Shown here piece by piece: positions 19,684 to 33,400 of a DNA stretch of 64,000 nt. Made by a program: the position numbers and the translations under genes. Source of the stretch: Curvularia sp. ZM96 (Eukaryota > Ascomycota > Dothideomycetes > Pleosporales > Pleosporaceae); NCBI GenBank assembly GCA_022457065.1, contig JAJGBQ010000004.1, positions 2,170,001 through 2,234,000 of the forward strand. The letters are read 5' to 3'. The notes under the pieces are model-generated. The model saw only the letters and a program-made list of their open reading frames with translations, was not told where the DNA came from and did not search any database. The stretch's first letter is position 1. Every line of letters starts with the position of its first letter.

Positions 19684-22359
19684 TCATGAGCTCGTGACTC
19701 GAGTAATGGTGTTGCCTCCAGAGTTGGCTCGCGCCCGTCCAGAAGACCCCCGTGATGACGACACAGCAGAACCAGACGAAGAGTTTGGCCGACTGTTGCT
19801 ACGGGGTCGACCAGCCGAACGGCGCGCACTTGATGACACATGGTGCTCCCCTGATGAGGAATGGTGCCGTCGCTGCAGGGACACAAAGCACAAACACGTC
19901 AGATAACCCATAGCCAAGTCTTGGACAAGAAGATGAAGAAGAAGAGAGGATGGAGAGAAGAGAGAGACAAAGAGACAAAGAGACCTAGGGGTCTAGAAAT
20001 AGAATTAAGAGTACACCGATTCGGCCACAGAGAATGCTCATCTCGAGTTCTAGGGACTTAAGAATCAACGTACCGACGTTTGGCTGCCTTGACGCTCATA
20101 ATCTTTCGGCCGCCTGTCTCTCGATGCCCCGTCATCTTGAAGACGGAGGTTTTCCAGGCGCCCTTGAGCCGAATCATCCACGCGCGCTGACGACTTGTCC
20201 GCCGTGCCGTTCGCGCGCGATTCCGCAAGCTTGGCAAGCTTGTCCCAGCGCTCTTGTCGGCTTTGCTGTCTTTGCGTCGCGTTGTTCTGCGACTCGGCGT
20301 AGTCGTGAGAGCAGTCGTCAAAAAGCTGCGGGTTGACTTCCATGAACAGCTTCATAGCATTGTATACCATGCCGTGGATGGTCCTGTGCCCCTTGTTAGC
20401 ATGCAAACCTTGGCTAGCATCTGGTGCTGTGACATACCGATTCCAATGACCCTTTGAGTTTTCGTACAGTGGTGCAAACATAATTGGCAAAATAACTTCC
20501 ACATTGTCGCTGACAAGGTTGCAAAAGTACTCGTTGTTCCAAAAGTAGAGTGCTCGCTCGGCAACTTGGAAATGGGGGCTGGCAACCGACTTGGCTAATT
20601 GGTTGAACAGAGGCTCTTGCACCTTTGCAAACTCGGCGGGGTCCATGACTTCAAAAATGTCTTCTACTTCGTTCAAGAACATGACCTCCTTGGTGCTGTT
20701 TACCTTTGGCCAATATCGGAGGAGACCCAAAACAACCTGCCCATGTTAGCATCGCTCAGCGCACTAGACATGTGTAGTCTTACCTCCTCTGTCAATGCAG
20801 CATCCTTTTCCAAGAACTGGACAATGCAGTACGCCAATTGTGGGTGGTACATGCTCAGACTCTTTACCTTGTGGAGTGGAATGAGCACCCTTGTGAGGAA
20901 GAGCTTGTGTTCTTCCTTCAAAGGAAGTGCAAAACCATTGATGATGGAGCCAAGAATTTCAAGGAGCTCGGCAATTCCATTGAAACGTTCGGTCTCGTAG
21001 ATGAATTGGAAAAAGACGTTGTTGATGGACCGACGAATGTATGAGCGGAGGTTGAGGAATTTTCCATATATACGATGGAGTGTGGTTTTCAGAAAGTCGC
21101 GTTCTCTAGGGTCTTCCGAATCAAAAAGTTCAAGTAGCTGGGATAGGTTAGCTGCAGGTCTGGCCATTGTGACAATAGGATACATACGTTGAGCACAAAA
21201 CTGTGGTCTATGTAGGCTTTGGCAATGTTTGTGTTGAAGTCCTGGCTTTCAATGAAGCGTAGGAAGAACTCGTAGACGACTTGAATGTGTGGCCACGCTA
21301 CCTCCAACACAGGTTCGTCCTCTTCAGGATCAAAGGCCTCGCCTTGGGGGTTCATGGGAGGTGGAATTGGCCGGAACAAGTTCTTTGCAAACATCTCCAC
21401 AACACGAGGATACATCTTCTCCGTGATGACTTGGCGGTTATTGGCAACGTAGTCGAGCAACTCGTGCAGAGCCAGGCGCTTGATCTCCTTGGATTTCATA
21501 TCGCCACTGGCATCGTTGAAGTCGAAGATGATGTTGCACTGGTCAATCTTCTGCATAAAGAGCTCTTCCCGCTTGTTTGGAGGCACTTCGTGAAATCCTG
21601 GAAGCTTCTCCAATTCACGCTGGCGCTGGTCGGAAATGTCGAAACGCGACGAATGCTGCCTCTTTGGAGTCCTTATACCCTCAATGTTGTCCTTTGGCGT
21701 TGCTTGGAGACGGTCGAATATGCCTGACTTTTGACCAGCCTTGGGAGGCGCAAGGTCGCCTGGCATCGTTTCGGCCGCGCCAGGAGGGGGAACGTGCTGC
21801 AGCATTACTTAGCCTACACATGCTCCCTAGATAAGGGTGATGAGTGCGAGTACTTACAGGAGCGCTCGGGCTGATGACGACGCTCGGCGCCAGGGGCTGC
21901 CCAAGCCTAGAAGGTGTGCCTGAGCCTGCAGCACCAGCATTACCAGCACCGCCAGGACCCATCAGGCCCTGTCCGCCAAATGATTGCTGTCCACCAGCCA
22001 GAGAACCAGACGAGGGTTGTGCGTTTGGTTGTAGCGAGCCCATGTGGGCTGCGGCGCCATCAGTAGCGGGCTGATTCTTGCCTCGCGCATCGGCGAGCTG
22101 CGTCTGTGACGAGGAAGGGGTGGCTTGGGCCGAGCCCGAGGGTGAATGCGAGGCACCTAGCGACGGCGACGCAGTGCCTGAGTTTGAGTCCTTCTTCTTG
22201 GACGACTTGCCATCTTTGCTTCGAGAAAGCTGTTCGGACTAGACATGTTAGCCTCCGCGCAGAGAGAGGGGCAGAGCACAGGTGGTAGTGGCAGCAGCAC
22301 CAGCGCAAGGGTCCAAGGAGAAAACACAGACTTACGACCCTTTGCCGGAAACCTTTCAT
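19684..22359 (-). CDS. rts1: PP2A regulatory subunit B56 (B' family, Rts1-like)
   Basis: Targeting subunit of protein phosphatase 2A; in fungi it acts in cell-cycle, septation and stress control. Seven exons (22336-22359, 21858-22238, 21188-21796, 20784-21137, 20438-20736, 20074-20383, 19684-19872) join in frame to 721 residues. The N-terminus begins MKGFRQRV and is a Ser/Gly/Pro/Gln-rich disordered region to about residue 170. The HEAT-like B56 domain follows: LPGFHEVPPNKREELF, WPHIQVVYEFFLRFIES, DPRERDFLKTTLHRIYGKF, LIPLHKVKSLSMYHPQL and FWNNEY are textbook. The tail is disordered, ending in a Ser/Arg-rich final exon. The first exon is only eight codons. If the last intron (19873-20073, 201 nt) is kept, translation ends two codons later (TSVR stop), giving a form without the RS-rich tail. 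Assignment is very secure. Confidence 0.95.
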
Positions 22360-23217
22360 GGTTGTGAGGATGCGCCCACGGCTAGGTCAAGCGGTGCGGA
22401 GGTCTTTGCGGAGACGGGGTCCCAATTTGAGGCAGGCCTCGATGCGTGTATCAAGGGGGGTCTCAATCCAAGAGCGCCAATGGATAGTAGAAGACAGGCG
22501 CAGACAGGGAAGAGTGACAACTGAGCAGGCGTGCAACTCAGGCCGACATGGAGGACGAAGGGACGCGTGAGATGGTGGATGGAGGCTAGTGTGCAGCCGT
22601 CTTGGGACGCAACACGGGGGGGTCGGCGGAGGGCAGAGCTGGCGAGAGGGGGCGGGAGCAGACGGCAGCTGGGAGGGGCCCTAGCAACGGCGTGGTGACG
22701 TATAGGAGAGCGGCCAGAGCACAAGGCGTATATGGAAGAGCTGGAGAGATGGGAGTCGGAGCAGGTCATCAACTGACAACTCAGGGCTGCTGCCAGACAG
22801 ACGGCGTCGAGCGATTCGCGCTAGCCGTCCCGTAGCGAGGCCGTGCGTTTGGCATCTCGAGAGCCCCGCCGCCGCCCGTCACGACATCATACAGCGCCGC
22901 ATCCGGGACATTGCTGGCCATGCGAGGAGAAGGGACTGAGACGAATAGCGACAGTGGGTTGAACGGCTTATAGCGACTTTGCATCGCTGCACGTCACCTG
23001 ACCTGCTACGCCAACAGTTGCCAGATCTCTTACAGTAGAGACGGAAGGTACAAACGGCGTCTTGTCCAATCGTAGTTTTCGCTGTGCCCAAGGAAGCTCT
23101 GCGCATATACATTCACAATCAGACACGAGGTCGCTCATCAAGTCTTTTGGGCCTGCCTACATTGTCTGTGAATTTGATTCGATTGAAACGACTTGCATTG
23201 AGTTAAAAAAATTCGCC
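22360..23217. other. Divergent promoter region between the B56 and TFIIIC genes
   Basis: About 0.86 kb serving both outward genes. Plus-strand purine-rich sequence at 22560-22760 is the leader side of the B56 gene. No additional gene supported. Confidence 0.6.
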
Positions 23218-25309
23218 ATGAGCAACGAACAAACCACCAGCACATCAAATGGCGAAAGCCAACAGGATGCATGGCTGCCCATCCCCTCGCGCGCCATTTC
23301 GGTTGTCGAGCACCCTGCCATCATCAAGAACGTTGAAAAGGGCATTACCTCGTTGGGTGGGCCTGTCAAACTGAGCAAGGTTGGCCAAAACGAGAGTAGA
23401 ACCTCAAATCATATCAGCATGCTAACACGTGATCCAGGGCCTGCGATCGAAACTGGAAACCACCGTCAATGCGGAGGGCGATGACGAGCTCAAGAAACTC
23501 ATCTCTGTGTCTCTCCGCCCTGACGACCCCTTCGCCAAGCGACTGCTGTCTACCCCGGTGCGAACCAACAATCTGCTTCTCAAGGTCACAGTGCCCAAGC
23601 GAACGGGTCGGAAACGAAAGCGCGGCACTTCGGGGCCATTTCTCAGTGAAGAAGAAGCAGACCAAGGCAGCAGTCAGACGTACGTCGATGCACCGACCAT
23701 TTACAAGAGTCTCCAAGACAATGCATCTACGTACAAGGTCAGTCTTGTCGGTATAATTGACGAGACTCACCGATTCAGAAGTGAGCGCCAGCCTCGAACA
23801 ACGTAAAGTAATTGTGGCTAATTGTTCAGACATGCCCGACCTCCAGTATGCCGCTTCTCACAATGATACTATGGTCGGTTTGCGCGATCATATTCTTTCC
23901 AGGCGATGTATGGTTACCTCGGACACGCACACAGACATGACTAACACCTTCCCAGTTGACCAAGTCAAGAGTTACAGCATCAACACAGCAGCGGGTGCGG
24001 ACACCACCAAGAGCGTCGGCCCGTCTGCAGAGTTTCTGCAGATGCCAATCGCTTACAACTACCGGTAGGTCAAAGTCCTTATCCATGCAGCATTTGCTGA
24101 CTCCTCGCCAGATTCCAGCAAAACTCCAACGTCAAATACACCGATCAAGGTATCGTCAACATACAGAAACGCCTGGCGTACAATACATATATCATTGTCA
24201 AACCTACGGACGAGCACGTTCCCACTGGACCCAGACCTGGGCTGCCTGCAGAGAGAGATCTCACGCCTTATATGCAGTCTATGATTGCCAACATCAGATC
24301 TCTGCTTCTTCAACGGCCCATTGTCACCCGCCAGCTTCTGTACAACAGGCTGGGCTGGGACAAGCGGACCAAACTCAGACAAGCCGCCGTGTACTGTGGA
24401 TTCTTCTTCGAAAGTGGACCTTGGCGAGAGGCACTTATTCGCTGGGGAGTAGACCCTCGCAAGGACCCCAAGTACCGCATTTACCAAACGGTGTCTTTTC
24501 TTTCGTATATCAAATCAGGCACATCGACACACCGCACAGTTTTTGACCAGCATGTCTTGAAGCTAGCTAAGATGTCCCCAGAAGAGCTCGAGTCAGAGCA
24601 TATTTTCGATGGTATTCACGTTTCGCAGACGGGAAACCTCTTCCAATTCTGTGATATCACTGACCCTCTCATTTCGAAAATTCTCGCCACAAAGGATATC
24701 AGGACGACCTGTGCGCCCACCTTCCAAGGATGGTATCACGTTGGAACATGGGCGAAAGCAACCGTGATCATGAAGGACAAGATGAACACAATCATTGCTG
24801 GCGGGAAGCCAGATGACGCGATATACCAGCGAATTGCCAACTGGCCTGAGCTATGGGATGACAAGGAAATGGCGGCTCAGTACAAGGCCGAAATCAATAA
24901 CCGTCAGCAAAGCCATGAGAAGAGGAGAGAACATCAGGTCATGCACAACGTCCGATTCGCTGCAAGAAACCCGGGATATGCCTTTGAAAAGATGGAAGCA
25001 GAGAACAATCAAGAACGACAGGCAAACCAAAGCGAAGAGCTAGAGGATGTCGATGTTCCTGAAGACATGACCGAAGACCCAGTCGTGGCTGATACAGTAC
25101 TGGATGCGGACATTGAAGAGGACGATGACGACTCTACCCAAGATCGCGAGGAGTCTGAGGATGACGACAGTGGTGACGAAGAAGATGACGAGCCTGACGA
25201 AGAGATGGATGAAAGTTCAGAAGAAGAAACCGACCGTGATAGCCCTGTTATGTCTGTTCGGGCTACGTCCGAAGGACCAGCGCCATTTGGAGGATACTAC
25301 AGGATATAA
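23218..25309 (+). CDS. sfc1: Transcription factor TFIIIC subunit (Tfc1/Sfc1, human GTF3C5)
   Basis: Component of the TFIIIC complex that binds the A box of tRNA genes and recruits TFIIIB for RNA polymerase III. Exons 23218-23379, 23438-23780, 23830-23907, 23956-24064 and 24112-25309 give 629 residues. The N-terminal dimerisation region shows HPAIIKNVEKGITSLGG, SLRPDDPFAKRLLSTPVR and LLLKVTVPKRTGRKRKRG. The DNA-binding region contains RPIVTRQLLYNRLGWD and LRQAAVYCGFFFESGPWR, then FQGWYHVGTW. The C-terminus is an Asp/Glu tail, typical of this subunit. Introns 2-4 have normal sites. Intron 1 uses a weak GTTGGC donor; it is the only choice I found that keeps frame across the junction, so the first junction is the least certain part. 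ATG context GCCATGAGC is good. Confidence 0.92.
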
Positions 25310-25749
25310 GAGACACAATGCATGCCTGCGGTTCTCGGTAATGCAGAAAATGCATTGCATTTCCCATTTGGGTCTGACAGTTACGACCACAACTCGAAAA
25401 GAAGTCTGTGGTTAATAATTAGCCGAATTTGAGGCCATGCATGCAATTTCAGAACATGTTTTGAACAAGAATCCAAGCTCGATGAAATGCCGTGATCTAC
25501 ATAACATTGTGAGAATTGTTTGAAGGGAGATAGGATGGGAAGCGTACTGGCTTCAGCCTTAGGATCAGAGTGACCCACTTTTCTGCGCTTGGCTTGGATG
25601 CAACTCGGATCGCCTGAGCTTTCGTTTTCATAACCTCCCGCGAAACCGCACCACCAACACCACCACTCGCCCACGCAACGCCGGCTGCCACGTCCAGTAG
25701 CCCCTTTCATCACCCCGAAAAGCTAGCCGCCAGCTAATTGAACCGCACC
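25310..25749. other. Intergenic between the TFIIIC and COX6 genes
   Basis: 3' flank of the TFIIIC gene and promoter/leader of the COX6 gene. No other feature seen. Confidence 0.6.
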
Positions 25750-26567
25750 ATGTCCTTCATGCGCGCCGCGTCCAAGGTCAGCCGAGTGGGCGTGCGAGTC
25801 CCGGCTTACCGAGCAACTCCCGTTGCGTTGAACGCTCAGCGTACCTTCTCGCAGTCGGCTGTCCGAAAGAGCGATGCGCATGCCGAGGAGACCTTCGAGG
25901 AGTTTACCGCCAGGTACGAGGAACATGTGGAGAGGCTCGGACGTCTGGGTAGCGATAGTGGGACCGCAGACGATGGAGAGCCATTGGATCCAATTGACTG
26001 CATCAAGAGCTGCAGCGCTGACTTTTGTGTCTTGATTGCAGGTATGAGAAGGAATTCGAGAAGGTCAATGACGTTTTCGAGCTTCAGGTATGTTTTGTTG
26101 TGCCCCAGCACATGGCCCGCACCGGTATCACCCGTTATGCACCGAGCCAGCTGGTCCATTGTTGTGCAGGAGAACAGTGCACTAACAACTCGCAGCGAAA
26201 CCTGAACAACTGCTTTGCCTACGATCTCGTCCCCTCCCCCGCGGTCATCACTGCCGCTCTCCGCGCTGCCAGGCGTGTCAACGACTTCCCCTCGGCTGTT
26301 CGAGTTTTCGAGGGTACGTTTCTCCCTACACCCCACGCGTGTGTATTCGGGCACATGGCGCTCAGGCGGGGCGTGCAACATGCCACAAGACAATGCAACT
26401 TTTGGGTGTGACCAGCCATGGAGCTTTGATTACTAACTTACGTCACAGGTATCAAGTTCAAGGTCGAGAACAAGGGTCAATACGCCGAGTACCTTCAGGA
26501 GCTTGAGCCGATACGTGAGGAGCTCGGAATCCCTCTCAAGGAGACCATGTACCCCGATGAGAAGTAG
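25750..26567 (+). CDS. cox6: Cytochrome c oxidase subunit 6 (mammalian subunit Va)
   Basis: Nuclear-encoded, matrix-facing subunit of respiratory complex IV. Exons 25750-25913, 26042-26087, 26196-26313 and 26449-26567 give 148 residues, matching the family length. Residues 1-40 are an Arg/Ser/Ala-rich mitochondrial presequence (MSFMRAASKVSRVGVRV). The mature part shows EEFTARYEKEFEKVNDVFELQRNLNN in the split exons (conserved helix), then DLVPSPAVITAALRAARR and PSAVRVFEGIKFKVE, ending LGIPLKETMYPDEK. All three introns have GTAYGW-type donors and the exons are in phase. Highly recognisable and apparently intact. Confidence 0.96.
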
Positions 26568-27421
26568 ATGGCTCTAGACTGGTATGCTCGCTATCCGGCC
26601 ATCTCCACCCTGACATGGAATGCCTCGGAGCGCCCCAATGTAAATGCCACATTTTTTCCTTGACTACACAGAGAATTGGAAGCGAACTTGGTCTGTACAA
26701 CTATGTGATGTTTTGCAACATGAATGGTGGTTGATGTGTGCCAAGGCAGGTTGCGGTGATGGAGAGGCGATGCTTAGATGCAGTTAGGTAGACGGAAAGA
26801 GTTTCTGACGTTCAAATATCTTCGAGCCAAATTGCGCTTTGTGACCTCGTGAGGCATGTTTAGTGACATGACTGTTTCTAGAGTTCAGCTGAGTATACCC
26901 TCCAGTTGCGGCCGAGGTCTCCAACGTTTGCGGGCAGCCAGGATGACAGATACCGGAGATTCAAAAACGCCGACCGCACTAAGCCCAAAGTGCTCTAGAT
27001 GCAGGGGTCAACACGGTCCAATCAGCGGCAACTAGCACACGGAACTTGCCGGTTCAGAGTCCAGGGCATTTCCGCATCTGCAGCCGTTCGTCAGTTGAGT
27101 GCTCTGCAGAGCTCAAGACGCGACCTATACCAGCACCTGCTGGACGCGCCCTCCCCCACCACCACCACTCCTCGTTCCCTCATAACGATTTTAATGACCA
27201 ACTGGGCCACCTAGCCCATCCCTTCCTTTTCACATTTTAATATTCCCATTGCAGCCGCCTGCCAGCGTTCCTCAAACCGCAGTGCCGTCGCCAGAGCAAA
27301 TGCGCCTGCCTTGTGCCACATCGGTCGCCCTAACCACTGAATAGACACAACATCATACGGCGCAGCCTGGGAGGGCTCTAAACAAGTGGAGGAGCAGCCG
27401 TGGGCTGCAAGCATCGACACC
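26568..27421. other. Intergenic between COX6 and TRA1
   Basis: 3' flank of COX6 and promoter/leader of TRA1. A GGTTCAGAGTCC string near 27049 resembles a tRNA B box but no cloverleaf can be drawn. No gene seen. Confidence 0.6.
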
Positions 27422-30400
27422 ATGGCGTCCCACAACTTCGAGGCTATGGCCTCCAAACTGGATGACCCTAACTCTGGTACGGGATACTTCACAAGCATGA
27501 TCGCATACGGTCGCGCATATCAAACAAATTGGATGGAGGCTAACTGCTGCAGATCTGAGAGCAAAAGGCACTCAAGCCATTGAGATTCGGGACAACATCG
27601 AGAGCTACTGTCAAGGGCCACAGTATAGCGCATTCCTCAACCATCTAGTCCCAGTGTTCCTCAAGATACTGGATGGCAACCCAGTATTCATATCGACATC
27701 TCCCGAGCAGGTGAGCGCAAAACCCGTAGCATTAGGACAGGCTTCTGACTCAGAAACAGCGGATACGGAACTGCATCCTCGAAATCCTGCACCGCCTGCC
27801 CATGAACCCGACCGAGGCGATCGAACCGCATGCGGCCAAGATTGTGGATAAACTTATGAGCTTAGTGAAGCTGGAGAACGAAGACAATGCCGTGCTGTGC
27901 ATGAAGACCATCATGGATTTCCAGCGCCACCAAACCAAGGCGCTCGCCGACCGTGTTCAGCCCTTCCTAGATCTGATTCAAGAAATGTTCGAGACGATGG
28001 AGCAGGCAGTGCACGACACCTTCGACACCAGCGCATCTGCGCAAGCCGCGCAAGGCGTACCCTCGACCCCGAACAACCACCAGTTTTCGCAGTCCCCTCG
28101 GCCCAGTTCACCAGCAACTGCCCTGAGTTCCGGTTCTGCAGGCGATCTTGGATCTGAGCACCAACAGACGCGCATGCTACTCAAGGGAATGCAGTCGTTC
28201 AAAGTTCTCGCAGAGTGTCCAATTATTGTCGTATCTTTGTTTCAGGCGTATAGGAACTGCGTGAACAAGAACGTCAAACTCTTTGTTCCGCTGATCAAAA
28301 ATGTGCTTCTGCTCCAAGCGAAGCCACAAGAGAAGGCACATGAGGAGGCTAAGGCTCAAGGCAAAATCTTCACTGGTGTCAGTAAGGAAATTCGAAACCG
28401 AGCAGCATTTGGAGACTTCATCACCGCTCAAGTTAAGACCATGAGTTTCCTGGCATATCTCCTAAGAGTCTACGCAAACCAGCTGAACGACTTTCTGCCA
28501 ACGTTGCCGGATATCGTTGTTCGCCTGCTCAAGGATTGTCCACGGGAGAAGTCTGGCGCGCGTAAAGAATTACTGGTGGCCATACGGCACATCATCAATT
28601 TCAACTTTCGTAAAATCTTCCTCAAGAAGATTGACGAGTTGTTGGATGAGAGGACCCTGATAGGAGACGGGCTCACTGTATACGAAACCATGCGCCCGCT
28701 TGCATACAGTATGCTTGCTGACCTCATCCATCATTTGCGAGATTCGCTTTCGAAAGAACAGATTCGCCGGACGGTCGAGGTGTACACCAAGAACCTACAC
28801 GATAGTTTTCCAGGGACCAGTTTCCAGACTATGAGCGCCAAGCTACTTCTGAACATGGCGGAGTGCATTGCGAAACTAGAGCCTAAGGAGGATGCCCGGT
28901 ATTTTTTGATCATGATCCTAAACGCCATTGGAGACAAGTTTGCCGCAATGAACCGCCAATATCATAACGCCGTCAAGCTGTCAGCACAATACAGCCAGCC
29001 ATCGATTGATGCGACCGACGAGAATCACATGGCTGTCCAAGAGAATCCCCCAGACTGGGATGAGATTGACATCTTCAACGCAACGCCTATCAAGACATCG
29101 AATCCGCGAGACCGAAGCTCCGATCCGATTGCTGACAACAAGTTCCTGTTCAAGAACCTACTACATGGACTCAAGAATCTCTTTTACCAGCTGCGCGCCT
29201 GCAATCCTGCCAAGATTAAAGAGGAAATCGATCCAGCTAATGCATCTGCCAACTGGCACGAGGTGTCATTTGGCTACAACGCGGAAGAGGTGGAGGTACT
29301 GATCAAGCTTTTCCGTGAAGGCGCTAAGGTGTTCCGTTATTACGGTACTGACAAGGCACCCGAGACTCAAGGAATGTCACCAGGAGATTTCATGGGCAAC
29401 CAGCACATGATGTCGAGCGGAAAAGAGGAGAAGGACCTGCTGGAGACGTTTGCGACCGTTTTCCACCACATAGACCCGGCCACATTCCACGAAGTGTTTT
29501 CATCCGAGATACCCCATTTGTACGATATGATGTTCGATCACCCAGCGTTACTCCATGTTCCACAGTTTCTTCTCGCTTCCGAGGCTACGTCTCCCAGCTT
29601 TTCGGGCATGTTGCTCCAGTTTCTCATGGATCGAATCGAAGAGGTTGGTACTGCAGATGTCAAGAAGTCATCCATCATGCTTCGCCTCTTCAAATTGTCC
29701 TTTATGGCTGTCACGCTCTTTTCTGCCCAAAATGAGCAGGTTCTCTTGCCGCACGTCAGCAAGATCATCACCAAGTCTATTCAGTTGTCAACAACCGCTG
29801 AGGAGCCTATGAACTATTTTCTGCTGCTCAGGTCTCTCTTCAGGAGCATTGGCGGTGGCAGGTTCGAGCACCTCTACAAGGAGATTCTGCCTCTTTTAGA
29901 GATGTTGCTGGACGTCCTCAACAACCTCCTACTGACAGCGCGCAAGCCTGCTGAAAGAGACTTGTTCGTTGAGCTTTCTCTTACGGTCCCGGCGAGGCTG
30001 AGTAACCTTCTTCCTCATCTCAGCTACCTTATGAGACCACTGGTTGTTGCCCTGCGAGCTGGATCTGATCTTGTGGGTCAGGGGCTTCGGACCCTCGAGC
30101 TTTGCGTCGACAACCTAACTGCGGACTACCTGGATCCCATCATGGCACCTGTCATTGATGAATTGATGGCCGCTTTATGGGAGCATCTCAAGCCAAATCC
30201 CTACAGCCACTTCCACGCCCATACCACGATGCGCATCCTTGGTAAACTAGGTGGCCGCAACCGAAAATTCATCACAGGACCACCGGAGCTCAACTACAAG
30301 CCATACTCGGACGACCAGTCTTCCATTGACATACGTCTCATTGGATCCACCAAAGATCGCGCTTTCCCTGCAGCAATTGGAATTGACACCGCAATAGCAA

Positions 30401-33400
30401 AGCTTTACGAGGTCCCCAAGACACCAGCAGCGAAGAAGTCGGACCCATTCCACAAACAGCAGGCGCTTCGCCTTATTACAGCTCACACGAAGCTGCTGGT
30501 CGGCTTCGACAGCTTGCCCGAGGACTTTGCCCAGCTGGTTCGCCTACAAGCTAACGACTTGTGTGCGAAGAAGTTTGATGCTGGTTACGACATTCTCACA
30601 GCCTCTGAACGCGAGAAGTCAATTACCAAGAAGAGCGTGGAGCAAGAGACCTTGAAGAAACTGCTGAAAGCCTGCATCTTCGCTGTCTCTATACCCGAAT
30701 TGAAATTGGAGGCGGAGGCTCTTATCAACAACCTAGCGAAGCATTTCACACTTCTAGAACTCGGAACCCAGTTCGCAACACTCAAACACAAGACCAAGCC
30801 ATTCGACGTACATTCGGGTGAAGGGCCTGTCGTCATCGAAACTGATGTCATTTCAGAAGCTATCGGTGACTCCCTAGCTTCAGAGCATGCCGCTGTGCGC
30901 GATGCCGCTGAGCAAATCATCATAACCATGCGCGACGCCACCAAGACAATCTTTGGAAATGACAGCTCCCTCGATAAGTTCGTCTTCTTCAATGAGCTTT
31001 CCAGCACTTTCTGCCACAACTGCCACGCGGATGACTGGTTCATGAAGTCTGGTGGAACTCGCGGCATCGAGATCATGATCAAGCAGCTGGGACTTCCTCA
31101 AACTTGGTTGGTACCTCGCCATTTTGAGCTCGTCCGAGCTTTGAACTTTGTCATGAAGGACATGCCCACCGACCTCGACTCGAAGACGCGCATACAAGCT
31201 GAAGGGCTCATTCAAGATCTCATTCGAAGATGTCATAAGAAGATCAAGAAAGAAGATTTTGAAAAAGGCAACAACATCACGCTGAGGCTCTGCCAACAGC
31301 TCGTGGGTGATCTGTCACACATGAACAAGAACGTGCGAGACGCAACGCAAAAGGCTTTCCAAGTGCTTTCCGACGTCACAGAATTGAGCGTGAGCGACCT
31401 TATCACACCTGTCAAAGACAGACTAATTCTACCCATCTGGACAAAGCCCCTCCGGGCGCTGCCCTTCAGCATTCAGATTGCCTACATCGATGCCATCACT
31501 TTCTGTCTGAAGCTCAAGAATAACATTCTTGAATTCAATGAGCAGTTGACAAGGTTGCTGATGGAATCCCTTGCACTGGCAGATGCCGAAGACGAGCACC
31601 TGGCAAGCAAGCCCTTTGAACAAAGGAATGCGGACCACATTGTCAACCTACGAGTAGCCTGTATTCGTCTTCTCTCCACTGCACAGAGTTTTCCCGAGTT
31701 CAGCACCACTCCGCCCAATCAGACATTCCTTCGCATCATCGCCGTTTTCTTCAAATGCCTCTACTCCAAGTCCCCTGAGGTTATCGAGGCGGCCAACACT
31801 GGACTTTCGGGCGTTATCTCAGCGACAAACAAGCTACCCAAAGACGTACTGCAAAGTGGACTCCGGCCAATTTTGGTAAACCTTCAAGATCCACGGAAGC
31901 TCTCGGTGGAGAATCTTGATGGTCTTGCTCGCTTGCTGAAGCTGCTCACGAACTACTTCAAAGTTGAGATCGGAACCCGTCTTCTTGATCACCTCAAGAG
32001 CATCGCCGACCAAAACAGTCTCCAGAAGATTTCGTTCACTATGATCGAACAGAACCCGAAGATGAAGATAGTGACTGGCATCTTCAATATTTTCCACCTG
32101 TTGCCGCCGGCGGCTGCTACATTCTTGAAGCAAATCATCGAAAAGGTCATCGAGTTGGAGAGTGCACTCAGAAGGACACACTACAGCCCGTTCAGAGAAC
32201 CCTTGATCAAGTATCTGTGCATGTACCCGAAGGAAGCTTGGGAACACTTTGCCCCCAATCTGAAGGACCACACTCAAGGACGCTTCTTCGCTCAATTGCT
32301 TCAAGATCCGGCGAGTGAGGCTCTGCGCAAGCAGGTCACAGAAGACATTCCAGGCTTTTTGAGTGCTATCAACCCAGAGGGCACTGAGAAGGAGAAGTGC
32401 CAAGCTCAGCTCAATGGCATCCACATTGCATATGCGTTATGTCAATGTGAAGAGACCAGCAAGTGGCTTGTTTCCGAAGGGGAACTACGGAAGGGACTCT
32501 TCGAAGCAGCCCGCTCGCTCGAGAAGAAGCTTAGAGCAAACAGCCTTGAGGCGGACTTACGTCTGGCTACCGAACAGGCCGGCGACCAGATCATGGTCAT
32601 TTTCACCACGTACCTCAAGCACGAGCCGAGTAACCTGGACTTCTTCTTTGAGCTCGTTGATGCTGTTACCTCTGAGGAGTTCAAGGCTTCACCACGCTTG
32701 TTCGACTTCATCTACGAGCAGATCATTTCCAGCGAATCTGTGGATTACTGGAAAACGATTGTCAACAAGTGCATCGACTTGTACACGTCCCGGAATTCTT
32801 CGCAGAAAACCAAAACGTTCATCTTCCGGTACATTGTCAACCCCATTTTCGCCATGGATGTAAAGCGCAACTGGGAAGCTTTGTTTGATCAGAAAGCCAA
32901 GGGTACCAAATTCATGGACAAGGCTATGACGGAAACTATTCACAGCCGGCTGTGGAAACCACAATCCACGCTCGAGCTTTCAGAGGATACTGCGCAGCTC
33001 GGTGTAGACCACTCCCGGATGGAGCTTCTTCAGCTTACCACTCTTCTTCTCAAGCACTACCCTGGCATGATTCAGGAAGCTCGCAAAGACGTCATCAAGT
33101 TTGCCTGGAACTACATCAAGCTCGAAGACATCATCAACAAGTACGCTGCCTATGTGCTCATTGCATTCTTCATTGCCGCTTTCGATACGCCAGTGAAGAT
33201 CGCTGTGCAAGTGTATCAAGCTCTTCTCAAAGCGCATCAAAACGAAGGCCGCTCACTTGTAATGCAAGCGCTGGAACTCATGGCTCCTGTGTTGAAAAAG
33301 CGGATGCCACTCTTGCCTGGAACAGACTCCAAACTGCCTCGCTGGATTCAATTCCCCCGCAAAATCCTTGCCGAGGAGAGTTCTAATTTGCAGCAGTTGA

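Noticed and set aside
27040..27065. tRNA B-box-like GGTTCAGAGTCC
   Set aside because: No A box at the right distance and no cloverleaf can be folded.
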